A stretch of 7,368 nt of DNA from contig JBJHBY010000178.1 in NCBI GenBank assembly GCA_050485745.1, forward strand, positions 1 to 7,368, read 5' to 3'. Position 1 is the first letter of the stretch; each line of letters begins with the position of its first letter. A program made the position numbers and the translations under genes. Below the pieces are notes generated by a model. It did not search any database. It had not been told where the DNA came from and was given only the letters and a program-made list of their open reading frames with translations. Of this stretch, positions 6,681-7,368 are shown piece after piece. The stretch comes from JBJHBY01 sp050485745 (GTDB lineage: Bacteria > Pseudomonadota > Gammaproteobacteria > Pseudomonadales > CAMLJR01).

Positions 6681-7049
6681 TCAGCTGCCTGGTATCGTGT
6701 ACTCGTGCACCACCTCGCCCTCGCGCAGATGCCGCTGGATGATCTGCTCCAGCACGGTCTCGGTGCAGCCGTGATACCAGGTCCCTTCGGGGTAGACCAC
6801 GGCGATGGGGCCATTGCAACAGACGTTCATGCACCGGGTCCGGGAGCTGGCGACGCCGCCCTGGCCGACAAGCTGCAGTTCCTTCAGGCGCCGCTTGAGG
6901 TATTTCCAACTCGCCTTCATCTGAGCAGCGTCGGCACAGTTGCACTCGCAGGTGTCCGCGCAGATGAAGATATGGCGCTGGATATGTCTGAGGCCGAGCT
7001 TGTCGGCCTTCTTTTCGAGCTTTCCGGTTTTTTCGGTAGCCTCGCCCAT
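6681..7049 (-). CDS. Thioredoxin-like [2Fe-2S] ferredoxin domain protein
   Basis: A 122-residue soluble protein resembling the thioredoxin-fold [2Fe-2S] ferredoxins (Aquifex Fd4/Azotobacter Shethna protein I type). Residues 1-20 are a charged, lysine-rich lead-in, then RHIFIC begins the domain. Cysteines are 30, 34, 36, 38, 73, 77, 78 and 95. Cys73-x3-Cys77 followed by NGPIAVVYPEGTWY is the family's signature second half; one of the closely packed Cys34/36/38 probably supplies the remaining ligand with Cys30. The clustered cysteines and the doubled Cys77-Cys78 are unusual for the family. Likely a small electron carrier; its partner is not evident. ATG at 7049 is preceded by GGTGAG three bases away. 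It lies 74 bp after the DUF3096 gene and shortly before the arsenic promoter, so read-through into the arsenic operon is possible, but nothing shows that it takes part in arsenic handling. Confidence 0.82.
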   Translation of the reverse strand: MGEATEKTGKLEKKADKLGLRHIQRHIFICADTCECNCADAAQMKASWKYLKRRLKELQLVGQGGVASSRTRCMNVCCNGPIAVVYPEGTWYHGCTETVLEQIIQRHLREGEVVHEYTIPGS

Positions 7050-7063
7050 GGTCTCACCATGGG
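7045..7063 (-). promoter_or_regulatory. Hairpin covering the ferredoxin-like start codon
   Basis: CCCATGG and CCATGGG pair perfectly (7 bp, five of them G-C) around a five-base loop. In the minus-strand transcript the ribosome site GGTGAG runs from the 5' arm into the loop and the start ATG is in the 3' arm, so folding would hinder initiation. The structure may simply reflect a repeated CCATGG; control of translation is inference. Confidence 0.35.
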
Positions 7064-7123
7064 GTCAATAACGCCGGGTTGCAAGACCGTGGCTGTGCGC
7101 AGCTTTCCGGGCAGCCCGTCGAT

Positions 7124-7267
7124 TCAGATATTCAGACCGAACACCCCGATTATGCCGACGATGATCAGATAGGCTGCGACGATGTAATTGAGCAGCCGGG
7201 GAATAGCCAGAATCAAAATACCGGCGATCAGTGCAATGAGTGGAGCGAGGCTTATGCTGATGTCCAT
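7124..7267 (-). CDS. DUF3096 family small membrane protein
   Basis: A 47-residue hydrophobic protein, below the length cutoff of common ORF listings but well supported. It reads as two transmembrane helices, about residues 5-22 (SLAPLIALIAGILILAIP) and 27-44 (NYIVAAYLIIVGIIGVFG), joined by the short turn PRLLN. This layout and the wording LAPLIALIAGILIL...PRLLNYIVA are those of DUF3096 proteins, which are widespread in Proteobacteria and have no established function. The start ATG at 7267 has a strong ribosome site, GAGGA, seven bases upstream, and the length matches the family. Acting in the inner membrane is inferred from hydrophobicity. It precedes the ferredoxin-like gene on the same strand with a 74-bp gap that shows no clear promoter or terminator. 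Confidence 0.85.
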   Translation of the reverse strand: MDISISLAPLIALIAGILILAIPRLLNYIVAAYLIIVGIIGVFGLNI

Positions 7268-7368
7268 GGACGTTCCTCAGGGGGGCAAATGAGCGGTGGC
7301 GTTCCTAGGGCACTTCTGATTTATTCGGCAATGGCTCAGCGGAGCCTCTGGCGTACACTGGCGAGGCG
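7268..7368. other. Upstream end of window, no assignable gene
   Basis: About 100 bases before the DUF3096 gene. It contains a five-base-pair hairpin (GGCTC/GAGCC at 7333-7346) and an AT-rich patch near 7310-7325 that could belong to a promoter, but no convincing -35/-10 pair. A minus-strand frame enters from the edge and stops near 7308, and a plus-strand frame opens at 7289; both are too short to judge. Confidence 0.4.

Noticed and set aside
7289..7368. Possible divergent plus-strand gene starting at ATG 7289 (MSGGVPRALLIYSAM...)
   Set aside because: Only 26 codons are visible, no family is recognised, and only 21 bases separate it from the DUF3096 start, leaving no room for divergent promoters, although a GGGGGG stretch precedes it. 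Sequence beyond the edge would decide.

Overview
This GC-rich window reads like a chromosomal segment of a gammaproteobacterium. The evidence is the ArsJ and arsenic-GAPDH sequences, a DUF3096 micro-protein, and a steroid-dehydrogenase-like flavoprotein next to an APH-type kinase. That assignment is an inference from family resemblance; there is no rRNA or phylogenetic marker. Every supported gene lies on the minus strand, so transcription runs from high to low coordinates. No tRNA, rRNA, CRISPR array, insertion sequence or phage gene was seen.

Region 1 (about 6680-7368), upstream end: a 47-residue two-helix membrane protein of the DUF3096 family, too short for a usual ORF cutoff, followed by a 122-residue thioredoxin-fold [2Fe-2S] ferredoxin-like protein whose start codon sits inside a short perfect hairpin.

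Region 2 (about 3450-6645), a compact arsenic operon: (i) a fusion of a thioredoxin-type arsenate reductase domain with a complete Cys triad to an ArsR repressor domain with the ELCVCDL arsenite-binding motif; (ii) an arsenic-associated glyceraldehyde-3-phosphate dehydrogenase; (iii) ArsJ, an MFS exporter whose start is translationally coupled to, or immediately follows the overlap with, the GAPDH stop. By established knowledge GAPDH makes 1-arseno-3-phosphoglycerate from arsenate and ArsJ exports it. A promoter-like stretch with an ATATG/CATAT inverted repeat precedes the regulator. No arsenite pump (ArsB/Acr3) is present here, so the reductase half of the regulator may serve sensing more than bulk detoxification.

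Region 3 (1 to about 3420), a catabolic-looking unit: an aminoglycoside-phosphotransferase-fold kinase of the ACAD10/11-like type, a 3-ketosteroid-1-dehydrogenase-like flavoprotein, and a TetR repressor truncated by the window edge. A textbook promoter (TTGACT, 17 nt, TAAATT) lies before the kinase, and its 17-nt spacer is almost exactly filled by a perfect 15-bp inverted repeat, ATGAGCA-G-TGCTCAT. A second, different, 20-bp imperfect palindrome sits just upstream of the flavoprotein. The simplest reading is an autoregulated TetR unit acting on a steroid, terpenoid or lipid-like substrate; the substrate cannot be read from the sequence.

Most interesting points: the sensor-enzyme fusion (an arsenate-dependent operon governed by a repressor carrying its own arsenate reductase), the promoter-embedded TetR-type operator, and the occluded start of the ferredoxin.
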